Notes: generated from the sequence alone by a model not told the origin. A stretch of DNA of 64,000 nucleotides from Pseudooceanicola spongiae (GCF_014899185.1 NZ_CP045201.1:2092501-2156500), one strand, 5' to 3'. Positions 8,176 through 16,728 are shown, counted from the first letter of the stretch. A program made the numbers and translations.

Positions 8176-8203
8176 TTGACATAGTATTTTTATACCATAT
8201 TGT
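8176..8203 (+). promoter_or_regulatory. Rightward early promoter with embedded operator
   Basis: A consensus -35 TTGACA (8176-8181) is followed after 16 bases by TATTGT (8198-8203). The spacer contains the inverted repeat GTAT-TTTT-ATAC (8184-8195), which shares GTATTTT with the operator at 7718-7736. Repressor binding there would block the promoter. Confidence 0.55.
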
Positions 8204-8231
8204 TCACCTCCATCACATGATGGAGCCTCAG

Positions 8232-8540
8232 ATGCATCCCCCTACCCTCGCCGACTACTACGCCCACATCTGCACCACTGATCTGATCGCGCGCTCCCCT
8301 GCGGCCAGAGCGGCAAACTGGGCATCCGCCAAGGCTGCCCATGGCCAAGAGATCGCGCCCAACCGGCTCGCTCGCTTAATACCCCAACACGTTCAAACCA
8401 TCTCCGCCCGCGGTCGCACCCTCGGTCAGACCATGCCAGCCGTTGGCACCGTCGCTGAACAGATCCAGCCCCACTGCCAGCGCACCCAGCAGCGTCTCGC
8501 CGAGATCATCGCGCGGCGGACCAGCGGAGGTGCGGCATGA
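8232..8540 (+). CDS. Small hypothetical protein, first gene of rightward operon
   Basis: The product is 102 residues from the ATG at 8232, which has GGAG six bases upstream; ATGs at 8217 and 8220 lack one. It is helical and basic (RLARLIPQHVQTISARGRTL, QRTQQRLAEIIARR). It ends with an ATGA overlap into the next gene. The function is unknown. Confidence 0.6.
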   Translation: MHPPTLADYYAHICTTDLIARSPAARAANWASAKAAHGQEIAPNRLARLIPQHVQTISARGRTLGQTMPAVGTVAEQIQPHCQRTQQRLAEIIARRTSGGAA

Positions 8541-8809
8541 CGCTTGATGCTCTGCACAACCGCTTGGCCGCGTTCCTGACCAACCTCGAATGCCTGGACA
8601 TCGCCGGTCAGCGCGACGCGTTGGTCAGCGAGATCGTCGAGACCGGGGGTCGCTATGACGCGCCGCCCGAAACGCCCCATGCGCTCCACCTGTTCGAGAT
8701 CAGCCTGCATGGCGTCAGCGCCTCCGGGGCCGACGAAGCCGACGCCTTCCGCGCCTGGAAGCGTGCCGCGCACACGATGACCTTCGAAGGCGCACAAGCC
8801 GAGGCGTAA
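8537..8809 (+). CDS. Small hypothetical phage protein
   Basis: The product is 90 acidic residues, predicted all helical (LHNRLAAFLTNLECLDIAGQ, TPHALHLFEISLHG). Its start overlaps the preceding stop. Position among tiny early genes next to a methyltransferase suggests an accessory or anti-host role, but no family is recognised. Confidence 0.6.
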   Translation: MTLDALHNRLAAFLTNLECLDIAGQRDALVSEIVETGGRYDAPPETPHALHLFEISLHGVSASGADEADAFRAWKRAAHTMTFEGAQAEA

Positions 8810-8896
8810 ACGCCCGGCCCCTCTTCCATCCATCATTTTCAACCGGCGCACTTCAGCGCTGACGGCCGCATGTCCTGCTGGCCGATGGAGATCCCT

Positions 8897-9100
8897 ATGT
8901 CTGGCAACCCGATCAGCACGACATCGACAACCCTGTCACTATGGCAGCGGACGCTGAACTCCCTTGCCGGCCGCTCGGTCCGCTCGCAGCGCATCCTCAT
9001 CGTGCTGGCTAGCCTGATCCTGTTCTACGGCACTGGCTTCGCAGTTTGGCGGCACATCGTGTGGCCGCTGTTGTCCGCTCTTGCGGGGGTGCAGGCATGA
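8897..9100 (+). CDS. Small single-pass membrane protein
   Basis: The product is 67 residues from the ATG at 8897 with GGAG six bases upstream. A polar N-terminus is followed by one clear transmembrane segment (ILIVLASLILFYGTGFAVW) and a second, weaker hydrophobic C-terminus. It is coupled to the next gene by an ATGA overlap. The function is unknown. Confidence 0.55.
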   Translation: MSGNPISTTSTTLSLWQRTLNSLAGRSVRSQRILIVLASLILFYGTGFAVWRHIVWPLLSALAGVQA

Positions 9101-9372
9101 CCCGCACCGCCAGACGCCCCGCCTTCACAGATCTGCCCGCCGGGACGCAGGCTGCCTTGCTCTGCAAGGATGCGCGCTTCCAGCGTTTCGCAGCGGAGCA
9201 ATGCGGCTGCGACAGCCCGTTCACCGAGTACTTCACCGCAGCATGGCTGCGCGACCAGTGCAACATTCTCAGCCGCGCCGACCTGCACAGCGATGCGCAG
9301 GCCCTCGCTAAATTCAACATCCTGATCACCGAGTTCGACGCCTGGACGGGCAAGATCTCAGTCCCGCGCTAG
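9097..9372 (+). CDS. Small hypothetical protein
   Basis: The product is 91 residues. It contains DARFQRFAAEQCGCDSPFTEYFTAAWLRDQC, a Cys-containing helical region often seen in small prophage proteins of Rhodobacteraceae. The ATG at 9097 overlaps the previous stop. No enzymatic motif is visible. Confidence 0.6.
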   Translation: MTRTARRPAFTDLPAGTQAALLCKDARFQRFAAEQCGCDSPFTEYFTAAWLRDQCNILSRADLHSDAQALAKFNILITEFDAWTGKISVPR

Positions 9373-9380
9373 GAGCCGCC

Positions 9381-9866
9381 ATGTCCGAAGCACCTGCCCC
9401 AAAATGGCACACGTTCGCCGCCATAAGCGCGATTGCAGCCATCGCCGCATGGTCCGCTCTTGAAGCGCCAAAGCGCAACGATCCCGCCAATGCCGCAGGC
9501 ATGCGCGATGTCTGCGCAAAGCTCGATTGCGCCATCTATCCCAGCCCGAAGGGACACCCCATGTCTGACTACCCCACCGGCAAGACGCCGATGAAAGAGA
9601 CCGTGGCCGACAAGGCTGTCCGCGATAATGCCTTCCGCGTCACCGGCGCCGAGCTGCGCGCTTTCATCGAACGCATCGAGCGGCTGGCGGCCGAGAAGAA
9701 AGACCTCGCAGACCAGCAGAAGGAGGTCTTCGCAGAAGCCAAAGGCCGGGGCTACGACACCAAGATCATCCGCCGCGTCATCGCCCTGCGCAAGCGCCAG
9801 CCCGACGACATTGCCGAGGAAGAAGCGGTGCTGGCGATGTACAAAGAAGCCTTGGGGATGGCCTGA
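9381..9866 (+). CDS. GapR-like (DUF2312) nucleoid protein with N-terminal membrane-type extension
   Basis: Residues 61-161 form a GapR/DUF2312 domain: ELRAFIERIERLAAEKKDL, then EVFAEAKGRGYDTKIIRRVI and EEEAVLAMYKEALGM. GapR binds overtwisted, AT-rich DNA ahead of replication and transcription forks in alphaproteobacteria. The first 60 residues are an in-frame extension with one hydrophobic segment (FAAISAIAAIAAWSAL). The ATG at 9381 has AGGAG six bases upstream, and an internal ATG at 9561 has AAGGGA six bases upstream, so a long and a short form may both be made. The stop overlaps the methyltransferase start by one base. Confidence 0.8.
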   Translation: MSEAPAPKWHTFAAISAIAAIAAWSALEAPKRNDPANAAGMRDVCAKLDCAIYPSPKGHPMSDYPTGKTPMKETVADKAVRDNAFRVTGAELRAFIERIERLAAEKKDLADQQKEVFAEAKGRGYDTKIIRRVIALRKRQPDDIAEEEAVLAMYKEALGMA

Positions 9867-11659
9867 TGGATGGCTCGGACCTCTTCGGTATTCTGGCGGA
9901 CACCTCGCCGGTTCCTATAATATCCGGCGCCCGCCCGCTGATCGTCGACAGCTTCGCGGGCGGCGGTGGCGCCAGCACCGGCATCGAGATGGCCCTTGGG
10001 CGCAGTCCGGATATCGCGATCAACCACAATGCCGCCGCGCTGGCGCTGCATGCCGCGAACCATCCGGAGACCCTGCACCTCTCCGAGAACGTCTTCCGGG
10101 TCGATCCGCTCGACCACCTGCAGGGCCAGCACATCGGGCTGATGTGGTTCAGCCCGGACTGCAAGCACTTCTCCAAGGCCAAGGGCGGCAAGCCGGTCGA
10201 ACGGAACATCCGCGATCTCGCCTGGATCATTCCCGGCTGGATCGATCGGCTGCAGCGCAAGGGAGGCCGCGTTGATGTCGTGATTATGGAGAACGTCGAG
10301 GAGTGGAAGGACTGGGGCCCGCTGGTGGAAACGCCGCGCGGGTTGATGCCCTGCCCGGACCGGCGCGGCGAGACCTTCCGGGCGTGGCAAAAGCAGATCC
10401 GACGTCTCGGCGGCAAGATGCAGACGCGCGAGCTGCGTGGCTGCGACTACGGCGCGCCGACCATCCGCAAGCGTCTGTTCGTCATCATCCGCTTCGACGG
10501 CAGGCCCATCGTCTGGCCCGCGCCGACCCATGGCGCGCCCGACTGCGCCGGCGTCTGCAGCGGAAAACTGAAACCTTGGCGCGCAGCGGCTGAGTGCATC
10601 GACTGGTCGCTGCCCTGCCCCTCGATCTTCGACACCTCCGCCGAGATCGTGGCAAAACACGGCCTGCGCGCCAAGCGCCCTCTGGCCGCCAACACCCTCG
10701 CCCGTATCGCACGCGGGATGAAACGCTATGTGCTGGACGCCGAGCGCCCCTTCCTTGTCAATCTCACCCACGGCGGTCGGGTTGAAGATCTCGTCGCCCC
10801 AAGCCTGACGCGGTTCAACGGCGGTGCTACGGGATCAGACCTGCGCGCCCCGGCGCCAACGATCACCGCCAACAGCTGGATCAAGCGCCCCGGCGGCGCG
10901 GCGCCGCTGGGTCTGTTGGCACCCTCCCTCATGTCACTGAAGGGCACAGCCCGGCGCGACAGCGCGGTCACGGCGCCGCATCCAACTGTGCTGGCCGGCG
11001 GTGGACACAGCGCGCTGATCGCGCCTGTCCTCACCTACGCCCAGCAGGGTGGAAACTGCCGCCCGGCAACCCTGCCCCATTCCACCATCTGCGCCAGTCG
11101 CAAGGATCAGAACGCCGTCATCATCCCGACGCTGGCACAGCGACCCGTCGCGACCTTCTTCGCCAAATACTACGGCACAGGCGATGGCGCCCGCACCGAT
11201 ACGCCCTGCCACACAATCACCGTCAAGGATCGCATGGCGCATGTTCAGGCTGCTTTGCAGGTGCCGCCGTTTACGCAGGAGCACGCGCCCCGCGCTCATG
11301 CGGTGGCCGAGTTCCTGCGCGCCCATGGCGTATGGGACGGCGGCGATGTCGTGACGCTGGAGATCGATGGCACCACCTATGTCGTCACCGACATCGGGTT
11401 GCGCATGCTCACGCCGCGCGAGCTGTTCAACGCTCAGGGCTTTCCGCCGGACTATGTCATCGACGCTCACTGGCAGGAAACAGACGACGCTTGGGAGTTC
11501 AGGCCCTTCACCAAGGACGTCCAGGTCAGCTGCTGCGGCAACAGCGTGTGCCCGCCCTTAGCCGAAGCGCTGGTCAGGGCGAATTGCGCCGAGCTCTCTG
11601 AAGCTGTAAAAATACCCGTAACAAGGGAAACGATGGATGAAAGCATGAATCGACACTGA
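9866..11659 (+). CDS. Solitary DNA (cytosine-5) methyltransferase
   Basis: The product is 597 residues. Motif I is DSFAGGGGASTG (28-39), with SAM binding. The catalytic motif IV reads SPDCKHFS with Cys99, a PDC variant of the usual PCQ. Motif VI is ENVEEW (142-147), and the motif IX/X region at the C-terminus is complete (QVSCCGNSVCPPLAEALVRAN). The target-recognition region (about 250-460) is long. No restriction endonuclease lies beside it, so it is an orphan that probably protects phage DNA or affects regulation. It ends the rightward early operon, and the IS1380 element follows about 100 bases downstream without truncating it. Confidence 0.9.
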   Translation: MDGSDLFGILADTSPVPIISGARPLIVDSFAGGGGASTGIEMALGRSPDIAINHNAAALALHAANHPETLHLSENVFRVDPLDHLQGQHIGLMWFSPDCKHFSKAKGGKPVERNIRDLAWIIPGWIDRLQRKGGRVDVVIMENVEEWKDWGPLVETPRGLMPCPDRRGETFRAWQKQIRRLGGKMQTRELRGCDYGAPTIRKRLFVIIRFDGRPIVWPAPTHGAPDCAGVCSGKLKPWRAAAECIDWSLPCPSIFDTSAEIVAKHGLRAKRPLAANTLARIARGMKRYVLDAERPFLVNLTHGGRVEDLVAPSLTRFNGGATGSDLRAPAPTITANSWIKRPGGAAPLGLLAPSLMSLKGTARRDSAVTAPHPTVLAGGGHSALIAPVLTYAQQGGNCRPATLPHSTICASRKDQNAVIIPTLAQRPVATFFAKYYGTGDGARTDTPCHTITVKDRMAHVQAALQVPPFTQEHAPRAHAVAEFLRAHGVWDGGDVVTLEIDGTTYVVTDIGLRMLTPRELFNAQGFPPDYVIDAHWQETDDAWEFRPFTKDVQVSCCGNSVCPPLAEALVRANCAELSEAVKIPVTRETMDESMNRH

Positions 11660-11766
11660 GCAAAGCTTTGATCCCGCATTCCCCAAGTAAGCCGCTGATT
11701 TCGCTGTCCTGCCTGTGACATTTTTTATATAAAACATGAGGTTGACGGCTGCGAGGGGCGTGTTTC

Positions 11767-13119
11767 ATGGATCACCCAGAGGGTGCGAGTTTGCAGCGGG
11801 CAAATCGGGTCGATTTCGACGCTCGCGTGCGGCTGGAATTTCGAGGTGCGCAGATCAGTTCGGACGGAGGCCTGCTTGTGATGCGCGAGCTTGATGACGC
11901 GCTCGGGCTGTCTGATCTGGCATCAAGAGTGTTGCGCGACACCCGACGGGGTAAGAACACGATCCATCGTCTTGACGGGTTGTTCCGGCAATCGGTGTTC
12001 GGACGACTGGCCGGGTACGAGGATGTGAACGACGCCGACCGCTTGGGCCTGGATCCGGTCATGCGCCAGGTCGTGGGTGGCCGTGCCGTCGATGCACAAG
12101 CGGCCTCCGCCTCGCAGATGGGACGGTTCGAGACCGAGACACTGGCCTTGGCCGAGAACCGGACGGCGCTGGCCGACCTGAACGGGCAATGGATCGACCG
12201 GTTTCATGACCGCAACGGGCTCAAGTACATCGTGCTCGACATGGACAGCTCGGTCAGCCCCACCCACGGCGATCAGGAGGGGTCCGCCTGGAACGGGCAT
12301 TTCGACTGCACCTGCTACCACCCGAACTTTCTGTTCAACCAGTTCGGAATGCTGGAACGCTGCGCCCTGCGCAATGGCAATGTCCACAGCGCCGATGGCT
12401 GGCGGGACGTCCTTGATCCGGTGATCGCCCGGTATGCCACGCGGGACATCCTGCGGTTCTTCCGGGCCGATGCCGCCTATGCGATCCCGGCGATCTATGC
12501 GCGCCTGGAAGAAGCAGGCTATTTCTACGCTATCCGGTTGCCCGCCAACAATGTCCTGCGCGAGAAGATCGCGCACCGGCTGACGCGGCCCGTAGGGCGG
12601 CCCTCCCAGACCAAGGTGAAGCGGTTCTTCGAGGATTTCCACTATCAGGCGTCGTCTTGGGACAAGGAGCGCCGCGTCATCGCCAAGATAGAATGGCACC
12701 CGGCCGAGCTGTTCCCGCGTGTGGGCTTCATCGTCACCAACCTGCCGATGGAGCCAGACTGGGTGGTGCGGTTCTACAACCAGCGCGGCACCGCCGAGCA
12801 GCACATCAAGGAAGGCAAACATGCCTTCCACTGGACACGGCTCTCATGCCGGAAGTTCCGCGACAACGAGGTCCGGCTGCACCTGCACGCGCTGGCCTAC
12901 AACCTGGCCACCTTCTTGCGCTGCATCGAGTTGCCCCAGGCCATTGCGGACTGGTCGTTGACCAGCCTCCAACTGAAGCTGATCAAGATCGGGGCGCGTG
13001 TGGTACGTCACGCCCGCGCCATCACCTTCCAGTTGGCCGAGGTGGCCGTCACCGGCCCGATGGTGCGCGCCATCCTCGCCGCCATCCGCCGTCTTCGAGC
13101 GCCACCGCTATGCGCATGA
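11767..13119 (+). CDS. IS1380-family transposase
   Basis: The product is 450 residues and apparently intact. It has the N-terminal FRGAQISSDGGLLVMRELDD typical of IS1380 transposases, the first catalytic Asp in YIVLDMDSSVSPTHGDQEG, a second in FRADAAYAIP, and the late RGTAEQHIKEGK segment carrying the catalytic Glu, so the DDE set is complete. The terminal inverted repeats could not be recognised on either side, so the exact ends of the element are not given. Its position between the methyltransferase and the defence-type region suggests it helped join these blocks. Confidence 0.93.
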   Translation: MDHPEGASLQRANRVDFDARVRLEFRGAQISSDGGLLVMRELDDALGLSDLASRVLRDTRRGKNTIHRLDGLFRQSVFGRLAGYEDVNDADRLGLDPVMRQVVGGRAVDAQAASASQMGRFETETLALAENRTALADLNGQWIDRFHDRNGLKYIVLDMDSSVSPTHGDQEGSAWNGHFDCTCYHPNFLFNQFGMLERCALRNGNVHSADGWRDVLDPVIARYATRDILRFFRADAAYAIPAIYARLEEAGYFYAIRLPANNVLREKIAHRLTRPVGRPSQTKVKRFFEDFHYQASSWDKERRVIAKIEWHPAELFPRVGFIVTNLPMEPDWVVRFYNQRGTAEQHIKEGKHAFHWTRLSCRKFRDNEVRLHLHALAYNLATFLRCIELPQAIADWSLTSLQLKLIKIGARVVRHARAITFQLAEVAVTGPMVRAILAAIRRLRAPPLCA

Positions 13120-13353
13120 CAGCGATCCAGATCCAAACTGAACGAAAGCGGCAGGACGGGTCTGCCCGATGCGCTGAAAAACACCACCGCCGGGCAAGAA
13201 CGTGGTGGCTTCAACGCCAAATCCGCCCAGTTCCAAGAGCCTGCGCGAACGCAGACGCCTCTCGGGGCGAAAATGCTTGTCCAGAGGGCAGATTCAGTCG
13301 ATTTTAGCGTCAGAGGGCACGCCACTTGGAGAATGTCTGTTAATAAGGTTGGA

Positions 13354-13722
13354 ATGATGTCGCTGGCGCTACAAGCAATAAAATATAAGATCTGGCTTCA
13401 GCTTCTGGCAGTCGGTCTAGGCGTTCTTTTATATTTGGTCGAACAGGATACAGCCGTCCTGTTCGCGATTGCCTCAATATTGTTAGTGATAGGAATTTTG
13501 TACTTATTTCTGATAGGCTTGCGGCAAGGTTATGTTTGGTTCGCTATCCTGTTTGCCATTCTGTGCGCATTCAATTTTATGCTCAACGTGACGGGTGGAT
13601 TGAGCATTGGCCGCATTTTCCACTTTGTTGACGCAGTTCTTTCATTCGTAGCAATATGCGGGATCGTGATTTGGTTTCGCGAACGACGAAAGTTAGAAAA
13701 AAGCGGCGACAGATTTGAATAG
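13354..13722 (+). CDS. Small multi-pass membrane protein of unknown function
   Basis: The product is about 122 residues with four likely transmembrane segments (IWLQLLAVGLGVLLYLV, LFAIASILLVIGILYLFLIGL, VWFAILFAILCAFNFML, VLSFVAICGIVIWF) and a short charged tail. The ATG at 13354 was chosen because AAGG lies five bases upstream; 13333 is also in frame. Base composition is clearly more AT-rich than in neighbouring core genes, a sign of transfer. Nothing links it to a known family; a small membrane effector is one possibility given its position at the edge of the defence-type region. Confidence 0.6.
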   Translation: MMSLALQAIKYKIWLQLLAVGLGVLLYLVEQDTAVLFAIASILLVIGILYLFLIGLRQGYVWFAILFAILCAFNFMLNVTGGLSIGRIFHFVDAVLSFVAICGIVIWFRERRKLEKSGDRFE

Positions 13723-14129
13723 TTTCCATGCAAAAATGGGGACTGTTGCATTAACCGACATTGACGACGCTGATAGGTGAGAGCTGGCCAATTACACGGC
13801 CAGCCCAAACAAGGCGTTGACGAAGGCGATCTCGCCCCGGACGCCCGGCTCCCTGCTTTGGATATGCCCGTTGATCACTTAGTTTTCAGCCGTGCGCTCC
13901 GGCATGAAATCTCGGCCGCAGGCCAGACTATATGTCAAAGATAACCATTCACACCCATCGACGAGGCAGAGATGCGCAGGAAGCTTCCGTTCTAAAGGAG
14001 CCCCTTGAACGAAGTCTGAAAGGAGCGAACGGCACAGAGCCGACGTTCGCGCCAAGCGTTTCGAAACCCAGTTGTTACGATATCACAATGGCTCATTCAT
14101 TCTCACCCGAGGCCTTACGAAGGCATGCT
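13723..14129. other. Intergenic region with IS remnant, left border of the protease island
   Basis: Besides the transposase tail at 13738-13907, no gene is supported. The short plus-strand frame at 13932-14162 has no family features and overlaps the CHAT gene end. Confidence 0.4.
13738..13907 (-). pseudogene. Transposase C-terminal remnant, probably IS6-like
   Basis: On the minus strand 13907-13792 encodes SREPGVRGEIAFVNALFGLAV before a stop. This has the C-terminal style of IS6-type transposases, and an in-frame TAA interrupts it upstream. Immediately beyond the stop, 13739-13750 reads GGGACTGTTGCA, close to the IS6 terminal repeat GGCACTGTTGCAAA. Only the tail of the element remains. The family assignment is by eye. 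Confidence 0.45.
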
Positions 14130-15806
14130 CTACCGCACCAGAAGTTTATAAGCGTCGGCTGATTTAGGACTTTTGAAAGCCACCTCAGTCGTCCCCATTT
14201 CGAAGGCCTGCTCATAGCCCATGCCAGCAGCAATACTCTGATAGAAAAGATAGCTGAAACGTGCGGCCGTTTCGTCATTTACCGCACCTGTCGAGCCCAC
14301 AACGCAATCTACGTAAGGAAGACACTTCTGAGCCACATCATCAGCGTAGCATGCGTGAAGCACGAGGCACTCAATGTCGCGGTATGCCTTCAAAACCCGA
14401 GCAAGTAGATCACCGTCAAGCGGGGCTGTGCTGCCATCTTCCGTCTCGAAGAGTAGTACTCCGGGAGCGCCGTGCCCGCTGAAATGGAGGATCGCCGGGC
14501 GTTGGCGCACGAGCTCCTGTTGGATCTGGTTGAGCTGAGCGGCATAGATGCTGTCAAACGCAAGCGGGCGTTTCTGACTCGGCATTGCTGCCATTCGTTC
14601 GCGAAGCGCGGCAACCTCTTTGTCTGGACGAATTAGCCGTTGGTCATTGGGCGTCGCAGTCATGATCAGTACTTTCGTCTTTGCTTGTTCTTTGATCATT
14701 CTGATTAATCCTCCATGCGCGTTCAAGTCGTCCCCGAATAGGTCCGCGACAACCGGATCTTCCCGATGAAGCTTATTATGAAGAGGCTTGCCCTCAGCTC
14801 CTCGCAGCACATGCCGTCGCACATCGCCACCCTCCGAGGCAAGTTCAATCGCGGTTTCCTCATACGAAGGTAAGCAATCGGCATATCGACCGAAGTGCTC
14901 GGCGAGCAGCACTCGGACGCGCGGCTCGGCTTCGGTTCTAGCCCAGTCGAGCGTGATGTCCCCAAGTCCGTCGTAGTAGCTTCGCAATAAACCCTTCGCT
15001 AGACCCTCTCGGGCCAAGACGGAGTGATAGCTACTTCCTGCAAGGATTAGGTCCTGTCGTTCGGTCGGGTCAGATATTTTCGATGCGCCGAGCTCAAGCA
15101 GTTTTGCTTGGACATTATCTGGCTCGGCCTCGGTCCGCTCAAAGGGGATACCCAAGTGCTCAAGGCCGAGGGCACGGTTCTCCGTGACGGCCCAAATGCT
15201 GTATTGCCGTACGATTGCGTCATCGTGCTGTCCCAAGGCACGCACGAGCTGGCCGTTATCGTATCGCGGGTGCAGTAGGTGCTTGATGTCTCGATTTAGC
15301 CCGATAACGATCAGTGCGAGTTTAAGGAGTTCCGCATCGGCTAGATCAATATCGATACTCAGCTGGACGTTCCCGAGCTGCGCGGCGGTGACGGTTTGCA
15401 TTGCGGCGAGCGTCCGTATCTCAGGAGAAACGGGCGCTTTCAAAGAAAGTGCAGGTATGGCGCCACGGTAGAGCTTGGCAAGGGCGGCGATGGCCGCGCC
15501 GACGATCTCAGGGTCTTCAGCATGCCGGGTAAGCGCAACGGTGACGCTATTTGCTGCACCTTGTTGCGTACCAATGCGCGCGATGGTGTTAAGGGCCCAT
15601 CGGATGACTTTTTGATCGCCGGCGTTAACGGCCAAATACCCCGCCAGAACCTCGAAATCACGACGAGCCTCGGGCGACAGAGAGTGGCCGCTTCGGCACC
15701 GGCGGCAAAGCTCTTGCAAGGCGGCCTTCTGTCGTCGAACGTCTGAGCTATTAAGCTCAAATTTCAGGAAAGCGACTTCGAGGTCACTAATTCTAGTCGT
15801 GGACAA
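14130..15806 (-). CDS. HEAT-repeat CHAT-domain cysteine protease (defence candidate)
   Basis: From the preferred start the product is 558 residues. Residues 1-330 are helical repeats of HEAT/ARM character (QKVIRWALNTIARIG, EIVGAAIAALAKLYRG, DDAIVRQYSIWAVTENRALG). Residues 375-558 form a CHAT caspase-like peptidase: the His is in ILHFSGHG (about His445) and the Cys in LVLHACYADD (about Cys486), followed by GSTGAVNDETAARFSYLFYQSIAAGM as in CHAT proteins. A TTG at 15806 overlaps the end of the upstream gene by 14 bases; ATGs at 15878 and 15914 are in frame but would overlap it by about 90-120 bases. A helical-repeat sensor joined to a CHAT protease parallels TPR-CHAT of type III-E CRISPR. Confidence 0.8.
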   Translation of the reverse strand: MSTTRISDLEVAFLKFELNSSDVRRQKAALQELCRRCRSGHSLSPEARRDFEVLAGYLAVNAGDQKVIRWALNTIARIGTQQGAANSVTVALTRHAEDPEIVGAAIAALAKLYRGAIPALSLKAPVSPEIRTLAAMQTVTAAQLGNVQLSIDIDLADAELLKLALIVIGLNRDIKHLLHPRYDNGQLVRALGQHDDAIVRQYSIWAVTENRALGLEHLGIPFERTEAEPDNVQAKLLELGASKISDPTERQDLILAGSSYHSVLAREGLAKGLLRSYYDGLGDITLDWARTEAEPRVRVLLAEHFGRYADCLPSYEETAIELASEGGDVRRHVLRGAEGKPLHNKLHREDPVVADLFGDDLNAHGGLIRMIKEQAKTKVLIMTATPNDQRLIRPDKEVAALRERMAAMPSQKRPLAFDSIYAAQLNQIQQELVRQRPAILHFSGHGAPGVLLFETEDGSTAPLDGDLLARVLKAYRDIECLVLHACYADDVAQKCLPYVDCVVGSTGAVNDETAARFSYLFYQSIAAGMGYEQAFEMGTTEVAFKSPKSADAYKLLVR

Positions 15807-16728
15807 ATTCTGCTTGACCCTTCGCTGTAAGCCATCCAAGAAGTCTCGCACTCCAAGGCTCGAAATCGTTAATGTCATTCGGTGGCGCGGACGTTTTAAG
15901 CCAGCTAGGGTCATTCAGTGAAAGGCGCTTAGTCGTAGGCTCAAACCAATCGGGGCTGTCCCAGCGAAGAACGATCACTAAATCGAGATCGCCCTGCAGG
16001 TCGGCTAGTGCGGTTACACACTCAATTTTCGGTACCTGCTCTGCGGAGTCCTCGAATGTGGCGAGGGAAAGATCGAGGTCCTGAGTAAGGACGCCGACCG
16101 CACAATCGAGAACTCCGAGGCGGTCGGTCGAAAAAAGTGATACATCTTCAGCAGCAAGAGCTCCAGGGAACCCAATCGACCGTCGGTTGGCAAATGTGTC
16201 ACGATCGTCGCGATAGCGCCCAAGTCGATATGAAAGCACCTCACTGCCTCGTCGGACAATCGAGAATGTCCATATCGCGCAATAGCCGTGCTTCTTCATA
16301 TCCTTAGGCTGCATCACGGTAAGGCCACCGGACCCATCCAAACGTTCGGAGAACTCCGACATCGAAATGCTAGTGTTTTCAAGCGATGCGACCATCGTGC
16401 GGCGTATGGCGAGGCTGTCGGGTCGCTTAAGGTCGCGCGTCCGTCGCCGGGCGGGAAATTCGATCTTCCACTTTGCAGGATAGTCAGGATCGTTAAGGAA
16501 CTCTTTCAGTGCGTACTGTCCCGGCTCAGTGCGGTAAAAAATAGATCCCTCTCGGTCGCGAAGAATGTCTTCACTTAGACGAGCCTGCAAAGTCTTTTGC
16601 TGAGTTTTTCCAAAGAGGTGAGCTGGTAGGATTTCGGCTTTTTGCGCAGTAGCCAATATCGACTTAGCTCCCATGGGGCGCCGCCGTGCGCGAAGTACGA
16701 TTCTGGCGATGTCGAGATATGAATCCAC
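15793..16728 (-). CDS. HARE-HTH domain protein, partner of the CHAT protease
   Basis: The product is 311 residues from a GTG at 16728 preceded by GGGGG; an ATG at 16788 would add 20 hydrophobic residues. Residues 3-80 match a HARE-HTH winged helix (YLDIARIVLRARRRPMGAKS, then LQARLSEDILRDREGSIFYR and PGQYALKEFL), a domain found in restriction-modification and chromatin proteins that is thought to sense DNA. The remaining 230 residues contain beta-rich stretches (GYCAIWTFSIVRRGSEVLSYRLG, DLDLVIVLRWDSPDWFEP) that I do not recognise. It is the upstream, overlapping partner of the CHAT protease, so it may be its DNA-reading sensor or its substrate. Confidence 0.7.
   Translation of the reverse strand: MDSYLDIARIVLRARRRPMGAKSILATAQKAEILPAHLFGKTQQKTLQARLSEDILRDREGSIFYRTEPGQYALKEFLNDPDYPAKWKIEFPARRRTRDLKRPDSLAIRRTMVASLENTSISMSEFSERLDGSGGLTVMQPKDMKKHGYCAIWTFSIVRRGSEVLSYRLGRYRDDRDTFANRRSIGFPGALAAEDVSLFSTDRLGVLDCAVGVLTQDLDLSLATFEDSAEQVPKIECVTALADLQGDLDLVIVLRWDSPDWFEPTTKRLSLNDPSWLKTSAPPNDINDFEPWSARLLGWLTAKGQAEFVHD

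Larger units (their letters stand above)
3318..11659. mobile_element. Regulatory and replication module of a prophage or satellite
   Basis: The layout is lambdoid-like. A CI-like repressor (7804) and a CII-like gene diverge. A tightly overlapping leftward operon of small genes (7393 to 3318) contains an origin-like array, and a rightward operon of tiny genes (8232 to 11659) ends in GapR and a solitary cytosine methyltransferase. Start and stop codons overlap by ATGA or similar at most junctions. No terminase, capsid, tail or lysis genes are present, so this is either a decayed prophage or a satellite. Its edges and integrase cannot be fixed from the window; the IS1380 insertion marks the right side. 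Confidence 0.6.

Noticed and set aside
9866..11659. A complete restriction-modification system
   Set aside because: No nuclease gene lies on either side; the neighbours are GapR and an IS element.
11660..13340. Terminal inverted repeats of the IS1380 element
   Set aside because: Only a 7-base match (AATCGAC) was found between candidate ends, not enough to call the boundaries.
13932..14162. Plus-strand 76-codon frame left of the CHAT gene
   Set aside because: No ribosome site and no domain; it overlaps the CHAT gene end antisense.
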